64,000 nucleotides of DNA, taken from the NCBI RefSeq assembly GCF_001500025.1, contig NZ_LQIW01000011.1, forward strand, positions 24,584 to 88,583. The letters are read 5' to 3'. This DNA is from Mycobacterium sp. IS-1590. GTDB taxonomy: Bacteria > Actinomycetota > Actinomycetes > Mycobacteriales > Mycobacteriaceae. The translations under genes and the position numbers were made by a program. Positions 1 to 8,523 of this stretch are shown piece after piece. Each line of letters starts with the position of its first letter. Position 1 is the first letter of the stretch. The notes under the pieces were generated by a model. It ran no database searches. It was given only the letters and a program-made list of their open reading frames with translations, and was not told where the DNA came from.

Positions 1-1305
1 TTCCTCTTTCACCAGCGACATGTGGTCGAGCCGGTCGTTGCGCAAACCCTTCTGCTGGCGAGGCATCTGCTCGTAGTCCTGCTGGAGCGCCTCGAAATAC
101 TTGTAGCTGCCGGGCGTTTCCACCACGATCGCCTCGGCGCGCACAGCGTCGCGGAACTCCTCCGGCACGTACATGTAGCTGGCCACGTGCCAGATGCAGT
201 GGTTCGGGTCGCCGTCGGGATGCGGTCTGGACATGATGACGTGGCATTCGCCTGCGCGAACGGTCATGAAGTAGTTGGGGAACAACACCCAGCCCTGGTT
301 GTCGACCATCTGGCTGTCCGTCAGACCGCTGACGTCGAGGCCCATGCCGGTCAACACCTCGCGGGTGGCCTGTTGCAGCAGCAGGCGAGGGGTGACGTCG
401 CCGGGGAACGTGACCTTTCCGTCCTCGTCCTGATACGGCGCGAGGAGTTCCTGGAACCGCGGGATCACCGCAACAGTCCCGGGGAAGGTCTCGGGCAGCG
501 CCAGCATGCCTTCGACCTGCTCCTGTGCACTGGCACCCGTGACCTCGAACGGAGCCATTGCGACACTGTGGTTTTCGAAGAACCGGTAACGCGCGGTCCT
601 CGGATTGATGTGCAGCACCTGCAACAGCTGAGGGTGGATGCCGTTGATGTGGTAGCCCTCTTCGAAGGCGTCCATGACGACCTTCCAGTTGCACTCGATG
701 GCCTCGGTGACATCCATGACAGTGGTGAACTTGTCGATGTTGTAGGGCTCGAGCAACGTGACCACGTCCTCGCCCAGATACTCCCGTAGCGGCTGCGCCT
801 CGGGGTCGGGGTTGAGGAATATGAATCCGGCGAAGGTGTCGACGGACACGGCAAGCAGCGAGTTCTCGGTCTTGTCGATCGGCCCGGCGAGGTTCTCTCG
901 CAGCATTCCCTTGAGCCTGCCCTCGAGGTCATACGACCAGAGGTGGTACTGACACAGGAAGCCGCGCTTGGCATTTCCGGTCTCGGTGATGCACAGCGCG
1001 TTGCCGCGGTGCCTGCACGCGTTGACGAAACCGCGAAGTTTCTCGTCCTTTCCGCGCACGATGATGAACGACTGATCCATGATGTCGTACTTTTTCCAGT
1101 CGCCGGGTTTGGGTAGCTCGTCCACCCGGCCCACGATCTGCCACGCGCGCATCCAGATCTTCTCCCGCTCACCGGCGGCGTATTCGGGACAGGTGTAGCG
1201 GTCGGTGCGAATCGTCGTGTTGAACGTCCCCGGCTGGACATCTTCCAGTCCGAGACCCAGCCCGGAGTCCGGGTCGAGCCATTCTCCTGGCCGCGTTGCT
1301 GGCAT
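1..1305 (-). CDS. Rieske 2Fe-2S aromatic ring-hydroxylating dioxygenase, large subunit (partial)
   Basis: The alpha subunit of a ring-hydroxylating oxygenase, which would insert O2 into an aromatic or similar substrate using electrons from a separate reductase. The reading frame leaves the window at the left edge with 435 codons visible, close to the usual family length of about 430-460, so little is probably missing. The Rieske cluster ligands are visible as C97-x-H99 and C118-x2-H121. The mononuclear iron site appears as the YHINGIH segment (His-x4-His) near residue 230. The ATG at 1305 is preceded about 10 bases upstream by GGAGGA. It diverges from the gene at 1509, and a dyad lies between them. 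No ferredoxin or reductase gene is in view, so the electron donor and substrate are unknown. Confidence 0.93.
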   Translation of the reverse strand, partial: MPATRPGEWLDPDSGLGLGLEDVQPGTFNTTIRTDRYTCPEYAAGEREKIWMRAWQIVGRVDELPKPGDWKKYDIMDQSFIIVRGKDEKLRGFVNACRHRGNALCITETGNAKRGFLCQYHLWSYDLEGRLKGMLRENLAGPIDKTENSLLAVSVDTFAGFIFLNPDPEAQPLREYLGEDVVTLLEPYNIDKFTTVMDVTEAIECNWKVVMDAFEEGYHINGIHPQLLQVLHINPRTARYRFFENHSVAMAPFEVTGASAQEQVEGMLALPETFPGTVAVIPRFQELLAPYQDEDGKVTFPGDVTPRLLLQQATREVLTGMGLDVSGLTDSQMVDNQGWVLFPNYFMTVRAGECHVIMSRPHPDGDPNHCIWHVASYMYVPEEFRDAVRAEAIVVETPGSYKYFEALQQDYEQMPRQQKGLRNDRLDHMSLVKEE

Positions 1306-1428
1306 CAAGGGAGTCCTCCTCAGTCGGCGAGAGCACGCGGGGTGCCGGAATCCCATGCCGGACGGGGCTTGGCCCGCCTGGGCTGTGGCATGGATCCGAG
1401 CGTCCACCGCCTGTGACGTGGTTCACCA

Positions 1429-1463
1429 TATACACGAATGTATTGAAGATACAACAGTGTATA
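1429..1463. promoter_or_regulatory. Concentric inverted repeats (probable operator) in divergent promoter region
   Basis: Two nested perfect inverted repeats share one centre at 1446. The outer arms are TATACAC (1429-1435) and GTGTATA (1457-1463). The inner arms are TGTAT (1439-1443) and ATACA (1449-1453). The site lies 124 bases before the oxygenase start and 46 before the start at 1509, in an AT-rich patch of otherwise GC-rich DNA. Its size and place suit a TetR-family operator. The TetR protein of the rightward operon (2077) is the obvious candidate, by inference. Confidence 0.7.
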
Positions 1464-1508
1464 AAGGTGGTCGGGATCACACCTTCGGAACGACCAAGGA
1501 GGCTGGCG

Positions 1509-2072
1509 GTGAGCAATTACCGACTCGACGTGGTCAGCGCCACCATCGCGGATGCGGTGCGTCACGCCGGCGGGCTGATGTTCGACCGCGTTCGTGCGGG
1601 ATGGCGCGTCGTCGTCGTCACCGAAGACACCGCCCACTCAACGGCGCTGACCATTCTCGGAACCCGCACCCAGCCCCCCGGAGAACCCGAGGAGATACCG
1701 GCGAAGGCTGGTCGGGTGGTGCACATCCGAGTCCTGCCTGGCGATTCACCTTCCGTGAACCGACGCACGACGGGGGTGACGCTGCCACGGGCCGGGCTGG
1801 GTTCGCAGCTTCTGTTCTGGGGACCGCGTGTCGACTGCGAGCCGGGCGAGCCCCAATACCCCGTCCGCCATGAGCTGAGTCCGGCGGCCCGGAGATTCAA
1901 GGGCTGTGCCCTGCACGCCGCTGGACTCGGCACTCACGTCGAGCCATCGGAGGAGTTCTGGTCGAACGATGTCGTGGATGCAGACCTGTTCGCCGACCTC
2001 CTGTTCGACTCTCAGATCCGAACCGTCGAGTCCGTCGCCCGGCCGCCGTCGGCCACTTTGGTGAGAGGATGA
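1509..2072 (+). CDS. Conserved hypothetical protein, first gene of a TetR/MFS operon
   Basis: A 187-residue protein of unknown function. It starts SNYRLDVVSATIADAVRHAGG and has no membrane segment, signal peptide or motif that I recognise. The N-terminal part (residues 1-45) looks like a compact alpha/beta fold with a hydrophobic WRVVVVT strand. The middle is rich in Pro and Arg. The start is the GTG at 1509, because AGGAGG lies 9 bases before it; the frame is open further upstream, but that extension crosses the promoter dyad and looks non-coding. The gene is followed after 4 bases by a TetR regulator and then a transporter, so it is probably co-transcribed with them. A role tied to the divergent Rieske oxygenase is possible but unsupported. 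Confidence 0.65.
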   Translation: MSNYRLDVVSATIADAVRHAGGLMFDRVRAGWRVVVVTEDTAHSTALTILGTRTQPPGEPEEIPAKAGRVVHIRVLPGDSPSVNRRTTGVTLPRAGLGSQLLFWGPRVDCEPGEPQYPVRHELSPAARRFKGCALHAAGLGTHVEPSEEFWSNDVVDADLFADLLFDSQIRTVESVARPPSATLVRG

Positions 2073-2076
2073 CCCC

Positions 2077-2673
2077 GTGGCCGAGCGGTGGACGAAAGAG
2101 CGGCGTGCCGAGCACACCCGGCAGATCCTCTTGGATGCCGCGGAGGAGGTCTTCGCTCGCAAGGGCCTGACCGGTGCAGCGCTGGAGGAGATCGCCGACG
2201 CCGCCGGATTCACCCGCGGCGCCATCTACTCGCAGTTCGGCGCCAAGGAGAAGCTGTTCCTGGCGGTCGTGGACCGCCAGCGCCAGCGGTTCCTCGACGG
2301 GTTCGTCGAGGTGATGATGTCGTTCCACCGACTCGATGACGTCGACCTCGACGAGTTGGCCGACCGGTGGCGCCAACTGAGCCGCGGAACAGACCGGGCG
2401 GCACTGGGTTTGGAGCTGAAGCTGTTCCTGCTACGCAACCCCGATGCGGGCGAACGCGTCGCCGCTCAACGTCTCGAGACGATCCGCGCGCTCGGCGAGT
2501 TCATCAGCAAGCACGTCGCCCGGATCGGCGGGACCCTCACCATGGAGGCTGAGACCCTGGCGCGAGTGATTCTGGCCGCCAATGACGGAATCACCCTCGA
2601 CAGTCATCTGGACGGCGAAGACCTCTACCTCCCCTATCTGCAATTGGTGATGTCGAGCATCGAGACCTCGTAG
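2077..2673 (+). CDS. TetR/AcrR-family transcriptional regulator
   Basis: A 198-residue one-component repressor. Residues 10-60 are a typical TetR DNA-binding domain (RQILLDAAEEVFARKGLTGAALEEIADAAGFTRGAIYSQF), with the helix-turn-helix ending in the usual YxxF. The C-terminal helical ligand-binding domain is not specific enough to name an inducer. It starts at a GTG 4 bases after the upstream gene and ends 5 bases before the MFS gene, so the three form one operon. It probably controls this operon and the divergent Rieske oxygenase through the dyad at 1429-1463; that is inference from position and site shape. Confidence 0.9.
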   Translation: MAERWTKERRAEHTRQILLDAAEEVFARKGLTGAALEEIADAAGFTRGAIYSQFGAKEKLFLAVVDRQRQRFLDGFVEVMMSFHRLDDVDLDELADRWRQLSRGTDRAALGLELKLFLLRNPDAGERVAAQRLETIRALGEFISKHVARIGGTLTMEAETLARVILAANDGITLDSHLDGEDLYLPYLQLVMSSIETS

Positions 2674-2678
2674 TAGGC

Positions 2679-4004
2679 GTGAGCACTTACCTGCCGGACC
2701 CCGCCATCGAGGACAAGACGCTGGCGAAGGTCACCTGGCGCCTCATCCCGTTCCTGTTCCTGCTCTACATCGTCAACTATCTCGACCGGGTCAACATCGC
2801 CTTCGCCGGGCCAAACGGCATGAACGACGACCTCGCGATGAGCGCCAAGACGTTCGGCTTCGCGTCGGGGATCTTCTTCCTGGGCTACCTGCTGCTCGAG
2901 GTGCCCAGCAACATCGCCCTGCACAAGTTCGGCGGCCGGCGCTGGCTGGCGCGGATCATGGTGAGTTGGGGAATCATCAGCGCCGCAATCGCCTTCGTGC
3001 CGAATGCGGAAACGCTGATCGTTCTGCGCTTCCTTCTCGGTGTTGCCGAAGCCGGCTTCTTCCCGGGCATCATCTTGTACCTGACGTTCTGGTTTCCCGA
3101 GAAGCAGCGGTCGCGGGCGGTTTCACTGTTCATGGTCGCCGTACCGGTCTCGACCGCGGTCGGGTCGACGATCTCGTCGTTGATCATCGACTGGGGACAC
3201 GGCTTCTTCGGGTTGGCCGGCTGGCGCTTCATGTTCCTGGTCGAGGGGCTTCCCGCCGTCGTTCTGGGCGTGATCTGCTGGTTCTATCTCACCGACCGGC
3301 CCGCCGTCGCGAGTTGGCTGAACCACGACGAAAAGCGTTGGCTGCAAACCACATTGGACGATGAGCGGGTCGTTGCCGAGAGCAGTGGTGGTCACTGGCC
3401 GCTGAAGAAGGCCCTGACCCATCCGCGGATCCTGGCCCTGGCGTTCATCTACTTCGGGATCACCTACGGGCTGTACGCGGTCGGGTTCTTCCTGCCCACC
3501 ATCGTCGCCGGGTTCCAAGAAGAGTACGGCGTCCATCTCAACGTGATCCAGCGCGGACTGGTCACGTCGATCCCCTACGCCGTGGCCGCGATCGTCATGG
3601 TGCCCTGGTCATGGCACTCCGACCGAACCGGCGAGCGAGTCTGGCACGTCGCCATCCCGGCGATTGTGGGCGGTGTCGCCATCCCCGCGGCCCTCTACAT
3701 GACCGACGTCTACCTCGCGATGGTGGCCGTCACGTTGTGCACCTGCGCCGTCATGTGCGCGCTTCCCGTGTTCTGGTCCCTGCCATCGTCTTTCCTCACC
3801 GGAGCGGCGGCCGCCGGCGGGATCGCACTGATCAACTCGCTGGGAAACCTGAGTGGTTTCGGCGGGCCATACATCACCGGCTGGCTCACCGATCTGACGG
3901 GCAACAGCAAGGTCGCCATGTGGGTGGTCGGTGCGCTGTCACTGGCCGCGGCCGTTGTGGTCGTCGCCGTGGGCACCAGGCCGCGCACCGCTGTCGGGGA
4001 GTGA
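2679..4004 (+). CDS. MFS transporter, anion:cation symporter (ACS) type
   Basis: A 441-residue, twelve-helix major facilitator. The ACS signature is in the first helices (LLYIVNYLDRVNIAFAG, residues about 27-43), followed by LLGVAEAGFFPGIILYLTFWFP in helix 4, as in transporters for phthalate, tartrate, glucarate or hydroxyphenylacetate. It sits at the inner membrane and would import an organic acid by proton symport. The GTG start is 5 bases after the TetR stop. With a ring-hydroxylating oxygenase encoded divergently, the simplest reading is uptake of an aromatic acid that the oxygenase attacks. The actual substrate cannot be read from sequence. Confidence 0.9.
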   Translation: MSTYLPDPAIEDKTLAKVTWRLIPFLFLLYIVNYLDRVNIAFAGPNGMNDDLAMSAKTFGFASGIFFLGYLLLEVPSNIALHKFGGRRWLARIMVSWGIISAAIAFVPNAETLIVLRFLLGVAEAGFFPGIILYLTFWFPEKQRSRAVSLFMVAVPVSTAVGSTISSLIIDWGHGFFGLAGWRFMFLVEGLPAVVLGVICWFYLTDRPAVASWLNHDEKRWLQTTLDDERVVAESSGGHWPLKKALTHPRILALAFIYFGITYGLYAVGFFLPTIVAGFQEEYGVHLNVIQRGLVTSIPYAVAAIVMVPWSWHSDRTGERVWHVAIPAIVGGVAIPAALYMTDVYLAMVAVTLCTCAVMCALPVFWSLPSSFLTGAAAAGGIALINSLGNLSGFGGPYITGWLTDLTGNSKVAMWVVGALSLAAAVVVVAVGTRPRTAVGE

Positions 4005-4012
4005 CCCCGCGG

Positions 4013-4690
4013 TCACGGGCAGTCAGCGGTGGGAAGAGCGGCGAGCACCCCGTCGATGATCTGGGCTGCGGTCAATGCGGCCCGTTCGACGTCACGGGCG
4101 GCGATGTGGTCGAGCAGCACACCGTGGTCGACGACTTCCACGTCGGCGTCCTGGCCGCTGGCGACACTGGCCGTGATGGCCTCCATCAACCCGCGGTACA
4201 ACTCCGTCAGCGTGGCGTTGTGCGAACTGCGGACCACCGCGAGGTGGAATTCGGCGTCGGCGCGGGCGAATTCGTCGGTGTCTCCGCCGGCCAGGCAGGC
4301 GTCTCGGCGCGCCAACAATGCGCGCAGCTCGGCAAGATCGTCGTCGGTTCGACGGACCGCGGCGGCCCGGGCGCCCTCGACCTCCAGGGCCCGCCGGACC
4401 GCGAGCACGTCGCGCCACTCGGCACCGCAGAGCCGGCGCAGCGCGCCCGACACCTCGCTGGTCGCCCGCACATAGGTGCCGGCTCCCTGTCGCACCTCGA
4501 GGATGCCGGCGTGGGCCAGGGCCCGAACCGCCTCGCGCACGGTATTGCGGCCGACGCCCAGCGAGGCGACCAGGACCGTCTCGTTGGGGATGCGCTGTCC
4601 CACGGCCCACTCGCCGCGCGCGACCGAGTCCCGCAACTGCTCGATGACCTGGTCGACGAGGCCGGACCGACGCGCGGTGAGCAACGGCAC
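4013..4690 (-). CDS. GntR-family regulator, FadR subfamily (FCD domain)
   Basis: A 225-residue regulator. Residues 8-75 are a winged helix (VDQVIEQLRDSVARGEWAVGQRIPNE, then LGVGRNTVREAVRALAHAGILEVRQGAGTYV), followed by an all-helical FCD ligand-binding domain with metal-type residues (FARADAEFH, and HxxLLDHIAA near the end). It starts at a GTG with AAAGGA 8 bases upstream. It diverges from the CynX-type transporter at 4738 with only 47 bases between the starts, so a shared operator is likely. It also faces the preceding MFS gene tail to tail with an 8-base gap. The ligand, probably a small carboxylate or related metabolite, is unknown. Confidence 0.9.
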   Translation of the reverse strand: MPLLTARRSGLVDQVIEQLRDSVARGEWAVGQRIPNETVLVASLGVGRNTVREAVRALAHAGILEVRQGAGTYVRATSEVSGALRRLCGAEWRDVLAVRRALEVEGARAAAVRRTDDDLAELRALLARRDACLAGGDTDEFARADAEFHLAVVRSSHNATLTELYRGLMEAITASVASGQDADVEVVDHGVLLDHIAARDVERAALTAAQIIDGVLAALPTADCP

Positions 4691-4737
4691 AGAGACATCC
4701 TTTCAACCAATCATGGGATGTATGGCAGATTAGCAGG

Positions 4738-5997
4738 ATGCGTGTCGACCGGCGGGATGACGAAGGAAAGCTGTCGGCGATGCACCTCAACGTGGGCCTC
4801 AAGGACCCCTCCGAGGCCGATCACGCACCCATTTCGGTGGCCACGGGCGGTGCGCTGCTGGCGCTTGCCGTGGTCCTGGCGGCGCTCAACCTGCGGCCCG
4901 CCGTGACCAGCGTGGCGCCGTTGCTCGGCGAGATGCGCAGCGAACTGGGGGTGTCGGCGACGTGGGCCGGTCTCCTGACCACACTGCCCGCACTGTGCTT
5001 CGCGGTCGCGGGACTCACCGCGCCCCGCCTCGCCGCCCGGATCGGGCTCGGTCGCACCATCTCCGCCGCCTTGGCCGCGCTCACCGTCGGTCTGCTGGCC
5101 CGCACCGTCGGCGGCCCGCACACCGTGATCGCGGCGACCCTGATCGCCTGCGCGGGGATCGCATTGGCCAACGTGTTGATCCCCGTCGTGATCAAGGGAT
5201 CGTTCCCTGCGCGGGTCGGGCTGATGACCGGGATCTACACCGCCGCACTGCAGGGCGGCGGCGCGCTCGGATCGGCAGTGACTCCCGGGCTCGAGGACCC
5301 GCTGGGAGGGTGGCGCGCGGCGCTGGCGGCATGGGCGGCGGTGTCCTTCGTCGCGCTGGTGGCGTGGTTGCCCACATCGAGACGACACGCAGGCACCTGG
5401 GCGACGAGCACCGCTCCGGCCGACGTAAGACGCTCGCTGCTGCGAAACCGGTTGGCGTGGACGGTCACGCTGTTCTTCGGTTGCCAGTCGTTGATGGCGT
5501 ACATCGTGATGGGTTGGTTACCAGAGGTATTCATCGACAGCGGGGTCGACAAGACGCACGCCGGGTTACTGGTCGGCCTCACATCGCTGGTCGGTGTGCC
5601 CATCGCGCTGGTGATCGCGCCGCTGGCCGCGCGCAGCCACGGTCAGAGCGCATGGATCGTCGGCCTGGGCGCCGTGGGTGTGGTGGGCACGGTCGGCCTG
5701 ATGCTCGCGCCCGCCGCGCAACCCTTGCTGTGGAGTGTGTTGATCGGAGTCGGCATGGGCGTGTTCGCCCTGGCGCTCGCCGTCATCGCGCTGCGGGCCC
5801 GAAACGCCGAGGACACCGCGCAATTGTCCGGCATGGCACAAGGATTCGGCTATCTCATCGCGGGTGTGGGCCCGTTCCTGTTCGGGCTGCTGCACGACGT
5901 CACGCACGGGTGGACGGTGCCGTGGATCATGTTCCTCGGCGTGTATCTGATGCAGATCGTGCTCGGTGCGCTGGCCGGCCGCCCGCGTTACGTCTGA
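4738..5997 (+). CDS. CynX/NimT-family MFS transporter
   Basis: A 419-residue major facilitator of the cyanate/2-nitroimidazole transporter group. The group's hallmark LNLRPAVTSVAPLL is at about residues 50-63, followed by ten or more further hydrophobic helices. Members are proposed to move small polar compounds and often act as exporters. The start used is the ATG at 4738. An alternative ATG at 4780 has a plausible GAAGGA upstream and would remove 14 N-terminal residues that lie before the first helix. Its 3' end overlaps the end of the TenA-like gene by 10 bases. The divergent FCD-GntR gene probably regulates it. Confidence 0.88.
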   Translation: MRVDRRDDEGKLSAMHLNVGLKDPSEADHAPISVATGGALLALAVVLAALNLRPAVTSVAPLLGEMRSELGVSATWAGLLTTLPALCFAVAGLTAPRLAARIGLGRTISAALAALTVGLLARTVGGPHTVIAATLIACAGIALANVLIPVVIKGSFPARVGLMTGIYTAALQGGGALGSAVTPGLEDPLGGWRAALAAWAAVSFVALVAWLPTSRRHAGTWATSTAPADVRRSLLRNRLAWTVTLFFGCQSLMAYIVMGWLPEVFIDSGVDKTHAGLLVGLTSLVGVPIALVIAPLAARSHGQSAWIVGLGAVGVVGTVGLMLAPAAQPLLWSVLIGVGMGVFALALAVIALRARNAEDTAQLSGMAQGFGYLIAGVGPFLFGLLHDVTHGWTVPWIMFLGVYLMQIVLGALAGRPRYV

Positions 5998-6614
5998 TCG
6001 GCCCGCTGGAAGGCCGCATCGAAGAACGCCAGTTCCAGTCGCATCGCGCGCCGGTAGGCCACCCGTGCGGCGGACACATCGTCGGCGTGCTGATCGAGCA
6101 ACCGCTCCAACAGTGACGCCACCTCGTCGAAACCGGGATCGGCGTAGGTCTGCACCCATTGCGCATAGGGTCCGGCGGAGTCGGCGTCGAGCGTGACCCC
6201 GACATGCGCATACAGCCGCATGCACGGCGTCATCGCCGCACACACGACCCCCACATCGGCGGTGGCGGCGGTGGCCAGCAAGAACTCGGTGTAAGCCAGC
6301 GTCGCCGCGGCGGGTACGACTCCGGCCATGTCGATCCCCCACGACGCGGCATAGGACGCGTGCAACCCGAGCTCTTCACGCACGCCGGCCAGCAGATCGG
6401 CGAACGTCAGCAGGGTGGCCGTATCCGAGCTCCTGGCCAGCGCGAGACCATATGCGCGAGCGAAGGATTCGAGAAAGAACGCGTCCTGGGCGATGTACCC
6501 GGCGAACAGATCGCGCTCCAGTGAGCCGTCCCCGATACCCCGAACGAACGGGTTGGCCAGCACCTCGGCCACCACATCGGCGTTCTCCGTCCACAACTGC
6601 GCTGCCAGTGACAT
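5988..6614 (-). CDS. TenA-family protein (thiaminase II / aminopyrimidine aminohydrolase-like)
   Basis: A 208-residue all-helical TenA/THI-4 fold protein. Visible family features are the N-terminal LWTENADVVAEVLANPFVRGIGDGSL, the YIAQDAFFLESFARAYGLAL segment, and TPCMRLYAHVG with Cys131 at the position of the catalytic nucleophile of TenA_C enzymes. Such enzymes hydrolyse the amino group of pyrimidine salvage intermediates in thiamine metabolism. No thiamine gene or TPP riboswitch is nearby, so the true substrate may differ. The ATG at 6614 follows GGAGGTGAG. A GTG at 6641 would add nine residues but has no good ribosome site. Convergent with, and overlapping, the CynX-type gene. Confidence 0.85.
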   Translation of the reverse strand: MSLAAQLWTENADVVAEVLANPFVRGIGDGSLERDLFAGYIAQDAFFLESFARAYGLALARSSDTATLLTFADLLAGVREELGLHASYAASWGIDMAGVVPAAATLAYTEFLLATAATADVGVVCAAMTPCMRLYAHVGVTLDADSAGPYAQWVQTYADPGFDEVASLLERLLDQHADDVSAARVAYRRAMRLELAFFDAAFQRADQT

Positions 6615-6712
6615 CTCACCTCCACAGGATCCGAACGCCACGGACTCTAGTCGCGGCGCACTTGATGTGGGTCGGCACGGAACCGGGGGCCGTCGGGTAG
6701 GCGGGCACGAGG

Positions 6713-7711
6713 ATGGGTACTCCGCGACCCATGACAGACAGGGAATCTCGCGGCGAGAAATCCAACGGCGACTCCACCGTCGTGATCTTCGCCCCGCTGC
6801 CGGTGCTCACCGTGACGGTCGAGGACCGCTCGGGCGACGCCGATATCCACGTCCACGCCGGCGGTCAGGGTGTCTGGCAGTCGCGCATGATGTCCTCGCT
6901 CGGGGTTCCGGTCGTGCTGTGCTCGGCCCTCGGCGGTGAGACGGGCGACGTTCTCGGCCACCTCCTGCCCGCACAGAACATCACCGTGCAGACCGTGCCG
7001 GTCAGCGCGCGCAACGGATCGTACGTGCACGACCGCCGTTCGGGTGGCCGCGAGGTCGTCGCCGAGGCGGCGGGCAGCCCCCTGGACCGCCACGAACTCG
7101 ACTCCCTCTACGAGCTCACCCTCACCGAAGGTTTGACCCACGGTCGGGTCCTGCTCTCCGGCCCTCAGGAGGACGATGTCCTGCCCGCCGATCTTTATCG
7201 CCGCCTGTCCACCGATCTCGGGGCCAACGGCTGCAAGGTGGCCGCGGACCTGTCCGGCGAGCGACTCGAGGCGGTGCTCGCCGGCGGACCGGACCTGATC
7301 AAGGTCAGCCACGAAGAGCTGCTCGACGACGGCCGGGCGAAATCGGAGGACGCGAAGCATCTGGTCGCGGCCATGCGATCCATGCGAGACGAAGGCGCGA
7401 ACACGCTCGTCGTGTCGCGCTCCGGGGATGCCCCGGCCCTGGCGCTACTCGGTGAGGAGGACGGCGACGAGGACGAAGCCGTCGTCGAGATCACGATGCC
7501 GACGTTGGAACCGGCCGACTCGAAGGGTGCCGGGGACTCGATGACCGCCGGTATCGTCGCCGCACTGGCCAGCGGCCGCCCGCTGCGCCGGGCGTTGCAG
7601 ATCGGGGCGGCGTGCGGGGCGCTCAACGTCGTGCGGCACGGGCTGGGCACCGGCGGGGCGCGCGCCGTGGAGACGCTGGCCGAGAGAGTGGAGCTGCGCC
7701 CATGGAAGTAG
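6713..7711 (+). CDS. PfkB-family carbohydrate kinase (1-phosphofructokinase-like)
   Basis: A 332-residue ribokinase-fold sugar kinase. Features seen are VVIFAPLPVLTVTV at the start of the domain, a GGQGVWQSRMMSSLG block (the GG sugar-lid motif) near residue 52, and DSKGAGDSMTAG near residue 270, which carries the anion hole and catalytic Asp of the family. The lid and length are closest to phosphofructokinase/tagatose kinase members. It should phosphorylate a sugar or sugar phosphate with ATP. The start is the ATG at 6713; a second ATG at 6731 would also keep the whole domain. It is followed after 28 bases by surE, an uncommon partner. Confidence 0.85.
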   Translation: MGTPRPMTDRESRGEKSNGDSTVVIFAPLPVLTVTVEDRSGDADIHVHAGGQGVWQSRMMSSLGVPVVLCSALGGETGDVLGHLLPAQNITVQTVPVSARNGSYVHDRRSGGREVVAEAAGSPLDRHELDSLYELTLTEGLTHGRVLLSGPQEDDVLPADLYRRLSTDLGANGCKVAADLSGERLEAVLAGGPDLIKVSHEELLDDGRAKSEDAKHLVAAMRSMRDEGANTLVVSRSGDAPALALLGEEDGDEDEAVVEITMPTLEPADSKGAGDSMTAGIVAALASGRPLRRALQIGAACGALNVVRHGLGTGGARAVETLAERVELRPWK

Positions 7712-7739
7712 CGGGCTTGCGAACGCAGGGGGTGGACGC

Positions 7740-8513
7740 GTGCCGCGCGCACTGGTGACCAACGACGACGGGATCGACTCCCCCGGTCTGCACGCACTGG
7801 CGAGTGCGGCCCTCGAGGCGGGGTTGGAGGTCATCGTCGCCGCTCCCGCCGAGCAGGCCAGCGGGGCGAGCGCCGCGCTGAGCGCAGTTCGCCGCGACGG
7901 CCACACGGTCGTCGAGGCCCGCGAGATAGCCGGGCTCGACGGTGTCGAGGCGTGGGCGGTGCAGGCCCAGCCCGGACACACCGTCGCCGCCGCGCTCAAC
8001 GGCTGGTTCGATCCTCGGCCGGACCTCGTGCTGTCCGGAATCAACCACGGCGCCAACGTCGGTCGGGCCATCCTGCATTCGGGGACCGTCGGGGCGGCAC
8101 TCACCGCGAAGATCAGCGACACCCGCGCACTGGCGGTATCGCTGGACGTCGCATTGCATCCCACGGGCGAGCGGTACTGGGAGACCGCCGCCGGTTTGTT
8201 GGCGCCGGTGCTGGAACTGTTGCTCGACGCACCCGAGGGCACCGTGCTTTCGCTCAACGTCCCGGACCGGCCCGCCGACGAGATCGGACCGATCCGCCAC
8301 GCGCGGTTGGCTCGCGGTGGCGCGGTGCAGACGCGGGTCGAGGAGGTGCGCAACGGCGGCGTGCGGCTGAGCGAGGTGGAGGTGCCCGACGAACCGGAGG
8401 CTGACACCGACAGCGCTCTGCTGGATGCCGGGCATCCGACGCTGACGGAGCTGCGATCGGTCGAGGCGCATGACGGCGATCTCGTACGCGAGTGGCTGGC
8501 CGGCGAGAGTTAG
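7740..8513 (+). CDS. surE: 5'/3'-nucleotidase SurE
   Basis: A 257-residue stationary-phase survival phosphatase that removes phosphate from nucleoside monophosphates, using divalent metal. The N-terminal LVTNDDGIDSPGLHAL holds the metal-binding Asp pair (D8, D9), and SGINHGANVGRAILHSGTVGAA holds the conserved Asn and the loop around the active site. Length fits the family (about 250). The start is a GTG with AGGGGG upstream. It is probably co-transcribed with the pfkB-type gene 28 bases upstream. It ends 10 bases from the end of the convergent ABC permease gene. Confidence 0.92.
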   Translation: MPRALVTNDDGIDSPGLHALASAALEAGLEVIVAAPAEQASGASAALSAVRRDGHTVVEAREIAGLDGVEAWAVQAQPGHTVAAALNGWFDPRPDLVLSGINHGANVGRAILHSGTVGAALTAKISDTRALAVSLDVALHPTGERYWETAAGLLAPVLELLLDAPEGTVLSLNVPDRPADEIGPIRHARLARGGAVQTRVEEVRNGGVRLSEVEVPDEPEADTDSALLDAGHPTLTELRSVEAHDGDLVREWLAGES

Positions 8514-8523
8514 TCCGGCGCGA

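Noticed and set aside
4691..4737. A specific GntR operator in the 47-base gap before the CynX-type gene
   Set aside because: Only loose symmetry is present around ATGGGATGTATGG, too weak to call a site.
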